Positions 46,674 to 55,030 of a stretch of 64,000 bases of DNA are shown one piece after another; the first letter of the stretch is position 1, and the number at the start of each line of letters is the position of its first letter. The position numbers and the translations under genes were made by a program. Location of the stretch: assembly GCA_030523715.1 (NCBI GenBank), contig JAUNHY010000004.1:1-64000 (forward strand), given 5' to 3'. A model generated the notes under the pieces. It worked only from the letters and a program-made list of their open reading frames with translations. It had not been told where the DNA came from and searched no databases. The DNA comes from Candidatus Saccharimonadota bacterium (GTDB taxonomy: Bacteria; Patescibacteriota; Saccharimonadia; Saccharimonadales; Saccharimonadaceae).

Positions 46674-48023
46674 TTAATTCCAGTTTACGGTGCCAATTGT
46701 ATCTGGATAAGCCACTACCCATGTTTGGCCGCGATTTAATAATATTTCTGCGTTATCAGCGTTATAAAACTTAAGTGGATCGTCTGCAGTATTGCGACGC
46801 CATTTACCAGCCGTAACAGTGCCATCCTGGAAGACGAAGCAGTCGCCCTCGCCATAGGTAACATGATCTTTGTAGCCATTAACGTCACCAGCACGATTAA
46901 TGACGTGCACCTTCATAGCTACGACGACGGTTGGCGCAATCTGTGTCAGAGAGCCATTTTCAGCCTTGTCCATGTGGGCGCCGCCGCGCTGATGATAGCG
47001 CAAATAAGTGTTCGAGGCGGCATCATAAGTGAATCCTGGATTATAAGAATTATCGCCAGAAAGTTTAATCGTAATGTTCGTGGCATCACGCGTTTCAACT
47101 TCGTTTCTAGTATCTGGTTGAATGCGCGAGAATGGCGTGTAGCTCGAGCTAGTGAAACCTTTAGAATAATTGAACTGGTCTATCCATGAAAAACGTGAAT
47201 ATACATTATGTGGCGCATAACGACCGCGACTGATTTTACGGGAGACATATTTTTCTTCGTAAAAACCGGCGTTAAAATCACGATAACCGTTTCTTAATTC
47301 ATTAATAGCATTAGTGGCGCCGCCCATGTGGACGTAGCTACATTGGTATGGTTTGGCAAGCTGAACAAAAGTAAGACGCGCGGAGCGAATTGGGCCAAGA
47401 TATTCTGGTTTGTTATCTTGATAGACGGCCATAAAGCGCGAAATACCGCCTTCTGCGATGGCTTCATAGACGACACCAGCAGCGCGAAGGCCGGATTGTG
47501 GACGAGCGTCGGTGCTGTTTTCAATCATGACGCAGGTAACTGCGGCGTTAGCTGGGACGTTTTCACTAATTTCCAGGCCGGTTAAGGCTGAGTAGTAGAT
47601 ATTGTCGGCCGGCGTATCTTCGCCGCGGCCTTGACCAATGATGTTTTTAGCGATGCTTGGCGTGAATAGCCAAAGTGCCCCCATAACAATGCCAGCTGTA
47701 AGAATGGCAATTAAAAGTAGGATAATAATCGTTTTTTTGATAGATGATTTACGCTTCTCTTTTTTGGCGGCTTTTTTGCGAGCCTTTTTTGCGGCTGCTT
47801 TTTCAGGAATATCGGTCTGGACGGTATCTTCGGCGTCGTTAATGAAAGCGCTAATATCGTCGTCTAAATCATCGTTTTTAGACTTGGTTTTAGTATCCTT
47901 TGAAACGGAGTTTTCTTTGGTATATTCGCTCTGTTTATAGAGATTCACGAGCGTTTGATCTTCGTGCTTTTTATCGCGCACGTAAACTCGGGTGCCTCTA
48001 TAAGGCTTCTTAAAACCATCCAT
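46674..48023 (-). CDS. DUF3048 (YerB-like) membrane-anchored protein
   Basis: A 449-aa protein with a charged cytoplasmic N-terminus (about 100 residues, Lys-rich block KKARKKAAKKEKRKSSIKK), one membrane helix (TIIILLLIAILTAGIVMGALWLF) and an outer DUF3048 region: VTCVMIENSTDARPQSGLRAAGVVYEAIAEGGISRFMAVYQDN, then LGPIRSARLTFVQLAKPYQCSYVHMGG, and the second domain with VNGYKDHVTYGEGDCFVFQDGTVTAGKWRR and GQTWVVAYPD. Homologs such as YerB are envelope proteins of unknown activity. TATAAT ends 6 bases before the ATG (48030-48035), a leaderless start. Confidence 0.9.
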   Translation of the reverse strand: MDGFKKPYRGTRVYVRDKKHEDQTLVNLYKQSEYTKENSVSKDTKTKSKNDDLDDDISAFINDAEDTVQTDIPEKAAAKKARKKAAKKEKRKSSIKKTIIILLLIAILTAGIVMGALWLFTPSIAKNIIGQGRGEDTPADNIYYSALTGLEISENVPANAAVTCVMIENSTDARPQSGLRAAGVVYEAIAEGGISRFMAVYQDNKPEYLGPIRSARLTFVQLAKPYQCSYVHMGGATNAINELRNGYRDFNAGFYEEKYVSRKISRGRYAPHNVYSRFSWIDQFNYSKGFTSSSYTPFSRIQPDTRNEVETRDATNITIKLSGDNSYNPGFTYDAASNTYLRYHQRGGAHMDKAENGSLTQIAPTVVVAMKVHVINRAGDVNGYKDHVTYGEGDCFVFQDGTVTAGKWRRNTADDPLKFYNADNAEILLNRGQTWVVAYPDTIGTVNWN

Positions 48024-48050
48024 AAAATCATTATAGCATAAGCGTGTAAA

Positions 48051-49502
48051 CTAATCACGCGCGAAGGCTGTAATGACCGCATTCATGCGGGCGAGACTGG
48101 CGTTCTTGCCGATGACGGCGAGCGTATCGTGCAGCGCTGGGCTAAATGGCGCAAAGCTAATAGATAAGCGAATCAGGCCAAAGAGCATCATTGGCTTTTG
48201 GGCGGTTTCTTCAAGAAGTTCATTGAGTGCAGCTTGGAGATTTTCGGCTGTCCAATCTTCTATCGTGCTGAGTTTAGTGACAGATTTACGGAGTAAATCG
48301 CAAACTTCATGCTCGGAAAGTTTTTTGAGGGCCTTATTGGCTGTAATCATATCCATGTCGACTTTTGGATCTTCAAAGAAATAAGTCGTCATAGTCTTGA
48401 GATCGCCGAGAGTTTTGAGGCGGTCATAAATAATGCTGAAAATCTTGAATTTATAATCATCATCAAAGCTGGCCGCGGTCTCTGGCCAGAAATCTTTGCT
48501 GCGTTCGTAAAGCGCGTGTGCGTCTTCTTCGAAGAGGCGGCGAATCCATTGGCCGTTGAGCCAAAGAAGCTTTTGCTCGTCATAGCGAGCACCGGCGCGC
48601 TGAATGCGAGCGAGGTCGAACTTTTCGACGAGTTCTTCCTTACTGTAGATTTCTTGCTCGGTGCCGTCGTTCCAGCCAAGACAGGCGAGGAAGTTGAGCA
48701 TCGCTTCTGGTAAGATGCCATCTTTGCGGTAATCGTTAGCAGACTTAGCGCCATCGCGCTTCCCCAGCTTCTTGTTACCGCTTGGGGCGAGAATATGCGG
48801 GAGATGGACGAACTTTGGACGTTCGAGACCGAAAGCTTCGTAAAGCTCTAGATAGTTGCCCATGCTTGGCAAATATTCTTGGCCGCGCATGACGTGCGTA
48901 ACGCCCATCGTGGCGTCGTCAACGATATGTGCAAAGTTATAAGTTGGCAAACCGTCGGCCTTAATGAGAATAATATCGTCTTGGGTTTCTGGACCCATAT
49001 GGAGGTCGCCGTAAACTTCGTCATGGTAATCGTAAGCTTTCGGCTGGCTCTTGAGGCGAAGCGGCATACCAACTTTCCATTCTGGGGTATTGTCTGGGCG
49101 GTAGTTGCGGTAAAGAAAGGCTTGCTTATTCTTATTGGCTTCTTCACGGTATTTGGCAACAGTTTCGGATGGAGTTGGGTCGGCATAAGCGCGGCCTTTA
49201 GCGATGAGCTTCTTAGCCCATTCGTAATAGATTTCTTTTCTCTGGGTTTGATAATATGGACCATGATCGCCGCCCTTGTCTGGACCTTCGTCCCAGTCGA
49301 GGCCGAGCCAGATAAGCGTGTCCTTAATAAGATCAGTGGCGCCCTCGACGTAGCGAGCCTGATCAGTATCCTCGATGCGCAAAATAAAAGTACCTTCTTT
49401 GCCTTGCTGTTTGGCGACAAGGTATGGATAAATTGCCGAACGAACGTTACCAATGTGAATATAGCCGGTCGGCGACGGCGCAAAACGAGTAACTGCTTTC
49501 AT
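48051..49502 (-). CDS. gltX: Glutamyl-tRNA synthetase
   Basis: Charges tRNA-Glu (and, in bacteria that use the amidotransferase route, tRNA-Gln). The 483-aa product starts MKAVTRFAPSPTGYIHIGNVRSAIYPYLVAKQQGKEGTFILRIEDTD with the HIGH-like HIGN. It has the KMSKS counterpart GNKKLGKRDGAKS (KLGKR), the LRLKSQPKAYDYHDEVYGD insertion, and the usual anticodon-binding C-terminus. The start at 49502 fits the family; TATAAT (49509-49514) ends 6 bases upstream, so it is leaderless. The start region is part of a large inverted repeat (49495-49668). Both tRNA-Glu isoacceptors are in the window. Confidence 0.96.
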   Translation of the reverse strand: MKAVTRFAPSPTGYIHIGNVRSAIYPYLVAKQQGKEGTFILRIEDTDQARYVEGATDLIKDTLIWLGLDWDEGPDKGGDHGPYYQTQRKEIYYEWAKKLIAKGRAYADPTPSETVAKYREEANKNKQAFLYRNYRPDNTPEWKVGMPLRLKSQPKAYDYHDEVYGDLHMGPETQDDIILIKADGLPTYNFAHIVDDATMGVTHVMRGQEYLPSMGNYLELYEAFGLERPKFVHLPHILAPSGNKKLGKRDGAKSANDYRKDGILPEAMLNFLACLGWNDGTEQEIYSKEELVEKFDLARIQRAGARYDEQKLLWLNGQWIRRLFEEDAHALYERSKDFWPETAASFDDDYKFKIFSIIYDRLKTLGDLKTMTTYFFEDPKVDMDMITANKALKKLSEHEVCDLLRKSVTKLSTIEDWTAENLQAALNELLEETAQKPMMLFGLIRLSISFAPFSPALHDTLAVIGKNASLARMNAVITAFARD

Positions 49503-49668
49503 GGAACATATTATAACATAATTATCTCTTAACATCTCGCTTACATTATCGGGGCGCATCGGCTTGGCCCGTCGTTACGGGCGAGCCGTGCTCAGGCTCG
49601 GTCGTGACCTGCGCATCCCCGCTATATAGGCGAGATGTTAAAGATAAAAAACTATGTTCCATGAAAGC
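49495..49668. repeat. 174-bp nested inverted repeat at the gltX start
   Basis: The outer arms are a perfect 16-bp match (49495-49510 with 49653-49668) that includes the gltX start codon and -10 box edge. The next arms are TATCTCTTAACATCTCGC (49523-49540) and 49630-49646, identical but for one extra base. The centre is GC-rich with GGGGCGCA/TGCGCATCCCC enclosing three further hairpins (GGCTTGGCCCGT/ACGGGCGAGCC, GAGCC/GGCTC, GGTC/GACC). The whole can form a cruciform or one long RNA hairpin. Confidence 0.85.
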
Positions 49669-49696
49669 GGATTATTGATTCAGAGAGTGCTTACGC

Positions 49697-49725
49697 TTGA
49701 CTTTTTGCGAGGAGTATGCTATAAT
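49697..49725 (+). promoter_or_regulatory. Plus-strand promoter facing the GNAT gene
   Basis: TTGACT (49697-49702), 17-base spacer, TATAAT (49720-49725). It points into the 3' end of the minus-strand GNAT gene, so it would make an antisense RNA. The bases AGATATAGTT after it also follow the promoter at 40379-40407. Confidence 0.65.
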
Positions 49726-49737
49726 ATATAGATATAG

Positions 49738-50283
49738 TTAGTTTTCTTCAAATTTTACATAAACAATAGTGTCGTAGTAGCGGTTGTCTAGGAACTGCTC
49801 ATCTTTTAGGAGTGCTTCACGCTCAAAGCCGATGCGCTCAGCAACAGCGACGGAAGCGTTATTTTCTGGTGCAGCTTTTATGACGACGCGATGCATGCCG
49901 AGATGTTCAAAAGCATAGTCGGTGAGTTTGGCGGCGACGCGAGTCATGATGCCTTTGCCCGTAAAATCTTGGTCGAGCCAGTAACCAAGGTCGCAGTGAT
50001 GGTAATCTTCGGCGATGTCGTGGATATCAATCGAACCAGCCAACTCACCGTGGTAGAAAATATCGTAGCCGAATAATGTGCCAGCCTCGAAGGCTTTAAT
50101 TTGGTCCTCGGTAAAATTAAGCATATCTTCAAACTGGTGGTATTTGTCTGCCCATGGTAGCCATGGCAAAAGGTGGTCATGGTTCTTGAGAATCATCTCG
50201 TATTTGAGTTTATCGATATTATGCGCGAAACGCTTCAGGGTTATTTCGTCGTCGACGATGATTTCTGGGTCTGCGGTTAACAT
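49738..50283 (-). CDS. GNAT N-acetyltransferase (RimJ/RimL type)
   Basis: A 181-aa acetyl-CoA-dependent transferase of the ribosomal-protein/spermidine class. Recognisable are EITLKRFAHNIDKLKYEMILKNHDHLLPWLPWADKYHQFEDM at the start, the strand GELAGSIDIHDIAEDYHHCDLGYWLDQDFTGKGIMTRVAAKLTDYAFEHLGMHRVVIKAAPENNASVAVAERIGFEREALL (motif A acetyl-CoA loop Q/R-x-x-G-x-G/A as DFTGKGIMT), and the closing LDNRYYDTIVYVKF. The substrate may be a protein N-terminus or a small amine. The gene is 8 bases behind mscS in the minus-strand unit uvrB, mscS, GNAT. Confidence 0.9.
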   Translation of the reverse strand: MLTADPEIIVDDEITLKRFAHNIDKLKYEMILKNHDHLLPWLPWADKYHQFEDMLNFTEDQIKAFEAGTLFGYDIFYHGELAGSIDIHDIAEDYHHCDLGYWLDQDFTGKGIMTRVAAKLTDYAFEHLGMHRVVIKAAPENNASVAVAERIGFEREALLKDEQFLDNRYYDTIVYVKFEEN

Positions 50284-50291
50284 AAAACCTC

Positions 50292-51074
50292 CTATTTGTT
50301 ATGAACATCAATTTGTGGATAAGGTACGCTAATCTTGTGCTTTTCGAGAACTTCAAGAGCCGTATGAAGCGTGACGCGTTTGGCGTGGATACGACGCTTT
50401 GGTAAAGCGGTGCCGAATAGTTTATAAAGGATAGCCGAATCGCCAAGTTCGCTGACGCCAACATATTTGAGCTCGTCAATATCTTCGTCTTTTTGGGCTT
50501 CTTCGGCGATTTCGCGCATGATTTCTTCGGCTTTTTCAAGTTTAAGCTCGTATGGAAGCGGAATATCGATACCGAACTTAGAGCCAACTACTTCGGCGCG
50601 CTCAATGTTGCGGTTAGCAATTGTAACCACATTACCAGTACCCTGGTCTTGGAGTTTGGTGGAACGGATGCCAACGGAGAGAATTTTGCCGGTGGTGTCG
50701 CCAATAGTAACGGTTTCGCCAACTTTGTAATAATCGTCGGAAACAATACTGATGCCGCGGATGATGTCTTTGAGTGTGTCTTGGACAGCAAGACCTACAA
50801 CCACGGATGCGATTCCAGCTGCGGCGATAAGGCTTGATACGTCGATTCCGTTTATTTGGAGAAGTATTAAAACGACAATGACGATATACGCTAGGCGAAT
50901 AAAGCTAGACATCATGGAAAGGACGGTATTGCCCTTTTTGCTCTTATTGATGCCGAGTACGCGCTTAATTGGCCAACGGAAAATCTGATAAATCAGAATG
51001 GCGACTAAAATGACGATGAGCGACGAAATGATGGTTTCGAGCTCGATTGGTAAACTGTTGATAAATTTTTCCAT
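50292..51074 (-). CDS. Small-conductance mechanosensitive channel (MscS family)
   Basis: A 260-aa membrane protein: three helices (about residues 13-30, 50-70, 75-100) and the MscS beta domain. The pore helix is ISSLIAAAGIASVVVGLAVQDTLKDIIRGISIVSDDYYKVGETVTIGDTTGKILSVGIRSTKLQDQGTGNVVTIANRNIERAEVVG, the classic A/G-rich TM3 followed by the beta barrel with its conserved ...R-T-T... region. The C-terminus is the usual alpha/beta vestibule (DELKYVGVSELGDSAILYKL). It opens on membrane tension to relieve osmotic shock. It lies between uvrB (8-base gap) and the GNAT gene on one strand. Confidence 0.93.
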   Translation of the reverse strand: MEKFINSLPIELETIISSLIVILVAILIYQIFRWPIKRVLGINKSKKGNTVLSMMSSFIRLAYIVIVVLILLQINGIDVSSLIAAAGIASVVVGLAVQDTLKDIIRGISIVSDDYYKVGETVTIGDTTGKILSVGIRSTKLQDQGTGNVVTIANRNIERAEVVGSKFGIDIPLPYELKLEKAEEIMREIAEEAQKDEDIDELKYVGVSELGDSAILYKLFGTALPKRRIHAKRVTLHTALEVLEKHKISVPYPQIDVHNK

Positions 51075-51082
51075 AAATCTCC

Positions 51083-53056
51083 TTATTTTTTATGGTCTAA
51101 TGCCGATTTTATGTCTTCGATTTGATCACGTAACTCAGCGGCGCGCTCAAATTCGAGATTGGCGGCAGCGAGTTGCATTTGCGATGTAAGTTCTTTAATA
51201 ATTTGCGGATATTCTTCACGCGGGATTTTGCGGAGGTCGAGTTTATTACTCTTCTCTTTTTCTGGGATGATAGCGCGAAGTCCGGCGCTGATTTCCTTAG
51301 CAACAGACTTTGGCGTAATGTTGTGCTCTTCGTTGTATTTCTGCTGAATTTCGCGACGGCGGTAAGTTTCTTCGATGGCGTGTTGCATACTGTCGGTCAT
51401 GTTGTCGGCGTACATGATGACTTTGCCTTCAACGTGACGAGCGGCGCGGCCAATAGTTTGGATTAGGGCAGATTCAGAGCGCAAGAAACCTTCTTTGTCG
51501 GCGTCAAGGATAGCTACGAGTGAGACTTCCGGTAAGTCGAGACCTTCGCGAAGAAGGTTGATGCCAACAAGGACATCATAAGTACCATTGCGAAGGTCAC
51601 GCAGGATGTCGCCGCGCTCAAGCGTATCGATGTCGCTGTGGATATAGGCGGTTTTGACACCGAGTTCAATTAGATGTTCGGAGAGGTCTTCGGCCATGCG
51701 TTTGGTAAGCGTAGTGACAAGCACGCGTTGGCCTTTGGCGATGCGCTCATTGATTTCGTCGACAAGATTATTTATCTGATTATCGCTTGGGCGAACTTCG
51801 ATTTCTGGATCAAGTAAGCCAGTTGGGCGAATAACTTGTTCGGCTGGTTTTGGTGAATGTTGTAATTCATATTCGCCTGGCGTGGCGGAAACATAAATGA
51901 CTTGGTTGATGTGGCGATCAAATTCGGCGAAGGTGAGCGGACGGTTATCGAGAGCACTTGGTAGGCGGAAGCCGTATTCAACAAGCGTCTCCTTGCGAGC
52001 GTGGTCGCCATTATACATACCGCGGACTTGCGGCAAGGTCATGTGCGACTCGTCGATTAACATTAGGAAATCGTCTGGGAAAAAGTCTAACAAAGTGGCT
52101 GGTGGCTGACCTTGAACACGGCCGTCAAGATGGCGTGAATAGTTTTCGATACCTTTTACGAAGCCGGTCTGTTCAAGCATCTCAAGGTCGTACTTAATGC
52201 GTTGGCTTAGGCGTTGTGCCTCAAGATATTTGTGCTCGCGATTGAAGAAATCTAGACGTTCCTTATATTCGGCGCGAATTTTATCAATGGCGAGATCGAG
52301 CGAATCCTTTGGCGTAGCGTAATGGGTGTTTGGAAAAATACCGATTTCTTCTGGTTCGGCAAGCACTTCGGCGGTAAGCGGGTCTATGATTTTGATGCAT
52401 TCAAGCTGGTCAAAGCCAAATTCGAGTCTGTATGCGCGGTCGCCGGAGGCTGGGAAGACGTCAATTGTATCACCGCGGACACGGAAATTGCCACGCTCAA
52501 AAGCGAGGTCGTTGCGGTGGTATTGAATTTCGGTGAGTAGATGAATAAATTGCGACATGTCGCGTTGTTCGCCGCGGGCTAGTCGGATTGCCATAGCTTT
52601 GTAATGTTCTGGCGAACCGATGCCGTAAATACAAGAGACGGAAGCGACAATTAAAGTATCGCGGCGCGTGAGGAGAGCCTCAGTGGCGCCGTGACGGAGG
52701 CGGTCAATCTCTTCGTTGATGGCGCTGTCCTTCTCGATGTATGTATCCGTGCTGGCAATGTATGCTTCTGGCTGGTAATAGTCGAAATAAGATACAAAAT
52801 AGTGAACTTCATTTTCTGGGAAGAATTCACGAAATTCGGAGTAAAGCTGTGCGGCCAGGGTTTTGTTGTGAGCGAGCACTAGGGTTGGGCGATTATATTG
52901 TTCAACGATGTTGGCCATCGTAAAGGTTTTACCGGAACCGGTTACGCCAAGCAAAGTTTGCTCGCGGCAACCTTGACGAAGCCCATTCATGAGGGTTTCG
53001 ATGGCTTGAGGCTGGTCGCCCGTTGGCTGATATTTGCTATGCAGCTTGAAGTTCAT
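51083..53056 (-). CDS. uvrB: Excinuclease ABC subunit B
   Basis: Damage-verifying helicase of nucleotide excision repair. The 657-aa product has [23 protein letters not shown], Walker [18 protein letters not shown], the beta-hairpin region [55 protein letters not shown], the motif V/VI region [41 protein letters not shown], and a C-terminal UVR motif ([25 protein letters not shown]-type) that binds UvrC. Length is normal. TAAAAT lies 9 bases before the ATG, leaving almost no leader. uvrA is on the other strand at 56932-59808; uvrC is not in the window. Confidence 0.98.
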   Translation of the reverse strand: MNFKLHSKYQPTGDQPQAIETLMNGLRQGCREQTLLGVTGSGKTFTMANIVEQYNRPTLVLAHNKTLAAQLYSEFREFFPENEVHYFVSYFDYYQPEAYIASTDTYIEKDSAINEEIDRLRHGATEALLTRRDTLIVASVSCIYGIGSPEHYKAMAIRLARGEQRDMSQFIHLLTEIQYHRNDLAFERGNFRVRGDTIDVFPASGDRAYRLEFGFDQLECIKIIDPLTAEVLAEPEEIGIFPNTHYATPKDSLDLAIDKIRAEYKERLDFFNREHKYLEAQRLSQRIKYDLEMLEQTGFVKGIENYSRHLDGRVQGQPPATLLDFFPDDFLMLIDESHMTLPQVRGMYNGDHARKETLVEYGFRLPSALDNRPLTFAEFDRHINQVIYVSATPGEYELQHSPKPAEQVIRPTGLLDPEIEVRPSDNQINNLVDEINERIAKGQRVLVTTLTKRMAEDLSEHLIELGVKTAYIHSDIDTLERGDILRDLRNGTYDVLVGINLLREGLDLPEVSLVAILDADKEGFLRSESALIQTIGRAARHVEGKVIMYADNMTDSMQHAIEETYRRREIQQKYNEEHNITPKSVAKEISAGLRAIIPEKEKSNKLDLRKIPREEYPQIIKELTSQMQLAAANLEFERAAELRDQIEDIKSALDHKK

Positions 53057-53075
53057 TTCTCTTCTATTTTACCAT

Positions 53076-53102
53076 CAAAAAGCTCACCCTTGCGGGTGAG
53101 CT
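53076..53102 (-). terminator. Terminator of the DUF5684 gene
   Basis: Minus strand AGCTCACCC-GCAA-GGGTGAGCT followed by TTTTG, between the DUF5684 gene and uvrB. Confidence 0.88.
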
Positions 53103-53112
53103 GATTGTATTT

Positions 53113-53712
53113 TTAAGCTTGTGGCTGATCGTTACCGGATACCCATGGATCTTCAGGGGTTGTAGTAGCGTTAGCGGCAGCGGTTGGCTGTTCTGGGGCG
53201 CCATTGGCGGCAGCTGGTGCTGGAGCCTTATCCTTATTGAGGAATGACAGGCTGTTCATATCGATGCGGGAAGCATCCCAGGTGCTGCTGTCGAAAGCAA
53301 GGATAAATTGGAAAATAAGCGTAAGAAGGACGTAGCCTACGATGAAACCGGTATCCTTACCGAAGCCTTTACAGAGGCGAATTGCTGCGAAGATATTGAT
53401 AGCAGTCATACAAAGGCTGCCTACGCCTGGTACGAGGACTAATAGAATCCAAATTGGATTAATGTTGACGATTTGAAGTTCGACAACGAGGTTGTAGATT
53501 GGCACAAAGGCTTCCCAGCCCTTTTTGCCGGCCTTCTTAAAAATTTTGTACATTGGGATAGCCGTAAGAAGGTAGACACCCAAGACGGTGAAGAGCCAAA
53601 TTAATAGTATTACGCCAATGGCCAAGCCGGCGCCAGCGCTTGAATAGCTGCTACTGTAATCATCGTAGCCGTAGTCATAGTAGTAACTATAACTCATTAA
53701 GTGATTTAGCAT
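53113..53712 (-). CDS. DUF5684 membrane protein
   Basis: A 199-aa membrane protein with the DUF5684 layout. It begins with a Tyr/Ser/Asp-rich start (SYYYDYGYDDYSSSYSS), a first helix (LAIGVILLIWLFTVLGVYLLTAI), and the typical phrase MYKIFKKAGKKGWEAFVPIYN after it. The second and third helices follow (PIWILLVLVPGVGSLCMTAINIF and TGFIVGYVLLTLIFQFILAF), with RLCKGFGKDTGF between them, and a Pro/Ala-rich tail. AAAAGGAG lies before the ATG (53712). The family is found with signal peptidases or as small membrane proteins of unknown role. Single-gene unit with terminator. Confidence 0.85.
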   Translation of the reverse strand: MLNHLMSYSYYYDYGYDDYSSSYSSAGAGLAIGVILLIWLFTVLGVYLLTAIPMYKIFKKAGKKGWEAFVPIYNLVVELQIVNINPIWILLVLVPGVGSLCMTAINIFAAIRLCKGFGKDTGFIVGYVLLTLIFQFILAFDSSTWDASRIDMNSLSFLNKDKAPAPAAANGAPEQPTAAANATTTPEDPWVSGNDQPQA

Positions 53713-53741
53713 TATTGCTCCTTTTATAGTTGTTCTTAAGC

Positions 53742-55028
53742 TTATTGTACAATATTTTTAACTAAATTACAGAAATCTTTTCCGCGTTCTTCAAAATTCT
53801 TGTAAAAACCATAGCTAGCGGCGGCTGGCGACAGTAAGCAAGTATGCCCTTCCGCAGTCAGCTCGTAGGACTTTTTCACAGCTTGGGCCATGTTTTCCAC
53901 AGGGACAAGGAGTTGGGAGTGCGGAGCTTCGTTAAAAATGCGTTCGAATGACTCAATGGTGTTCGGAAGCAAGATAATGTTTCGGACGGAGCTGGTGCGT
54001 AAAAATTCGACTAAAATATGATAATCGAGGCCGCGGTCCATGCCGCCAAGAATTAGCGTGTCGACATCACCAATAGCCTTAACGGCACTAATGACGGCTT
54101 CCTGGGCGGTAGCGATGGAATCGTTATAAAACTTAATGCCTTTAAATTCGCCAACATATTCTAGACGATGTGGCAAACCATGAAAAGTGGCGACGGCATT
54201 AAGGATGTTATCTTCGGCGACACCGCAGGCTTCGCAAGCAGCCGTAGCGGCGAGTATATCATAGTAGTTATGTTCGCCGATAAGGTTAGTCTTAATGAAT
54301 TCGCGCGGAATATTTATGTCGTGATATATATCTATCTTCTGCATTGGATATGCGTCGAGTTCTTCATGACTGGCGTGCTGGAAAATATCGCCATAAATAA
54401 GGATGTCTTCGGCGCTTTGATGGCGGAAGATATTTTTCTTAGCATTGTAATATCCCTCGGCGTCAACGTAGTGATCGAGATGCTCTTGATAGATGTTGAG
54501 CAAGATAGCAATATGTGGGCTGGCCTGAATGAATTCTAGCTGATGGCTGGACATTTCAAAGACGATAATAGTTTCTGACTTGATGTCGTCGATGACGTCA
54601 AAACATGCTTTGCCGATGTTGCCAACCAAGATGGCATCTTTGCCACAATTATGCAGGATATGATATATCAGAGACGAAGTTGTGCTCTTCCCCTTGGTTC
54701 CAGTTATACCAATGATGGTATTTTTCGTGAAGCGCAAAAAGAGGTCAGTTAGCGAAGTAATTTTAGCCTTTTGCTCGTCGTCGAGGTAATCTTTAATGAC
54801 GACGCCTGGCGATTTAATAACAATGTCGTACTCTTGGACAGCTTCAAGATAATTTTCGCCGCAAATCGTTTTTATGCCATCTAGTTCCAATTCTTGCTGA
54901 TCGGCGATAGCGTAGTCGGCATCCGGCAAGTTTTTCTGGATGAATTCCAGTGCGCTTTTGCCTTCACGGCCGTAGCCAAGAATTAGGATGCGTTTGTCTT
55001 TAAGAAAATCGATGATGTCTTGCTTCAT
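53742..55028 (-). CDS. murD: UDP-MurNAc-L-alanine:glutamate ligase (MurD type)
   Basis: Mur ligase that adds glutamate to UDP-MurNAc-L-Ala. The 428-aa product has the N-terminal Rossmann domain (KRILILGYGREGKSALEFIQ), IKSPGV, the ATP loop ITGTKGKSTTSSLIYHIL, LNIYQEHLDHYVDAEGYYNAKKNIFRHQS (carbamoylated-Lys segment), LPHRLEYVGEFKGIKFYNDSIATAQEAVISAV, and LILGGMDRGLDYHILVEFL. It starts 2 bases behind the MurL-like gene, so it probably takes L-Glu (MurD2 activity) and works with MurL. MurD versus MurD2 specificity cannot be told from sequence; the pairing is the argument. Confidence 0.93.
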   Translation of the reverse strand: MKQDIIDFLKDKRILILGYGREGKSALEFIQKNLPDADYAIADQQELELDGIKTICGENYLEAVQEYDIVIKSPGVVIKDYLDDEQKAKITSLTDLFLRFTKNTIIGITGTKGKSTTSSLIYHILHNCGKDAILVGNIGKACFDVIDDIKSETIIVFEMSSHQLEFIQASPHIAILLNIYQEHLDHYVDAEGYYNAKKNIFRHQSAEDILIYGDIFQHASHEELDAYPMQKIDIYHDINIPREFIKTNLIGEHNYYDILAATAACEACGVAEDNILNAVATFHGLPHRLEYVGEFKGIKFYNDSIATAQEAVISAVKAIGDVDTLILGGMDRGLDYHILVEFLRTSSVRNIILLPNTIESFERIFNEAPHSQLLVPVENMAQAVKKSYELTAEGHTCLLSPAAASYGFYKNFEERGKDFCNLVKNIVQ

Positions 55029-55030
55029 TT

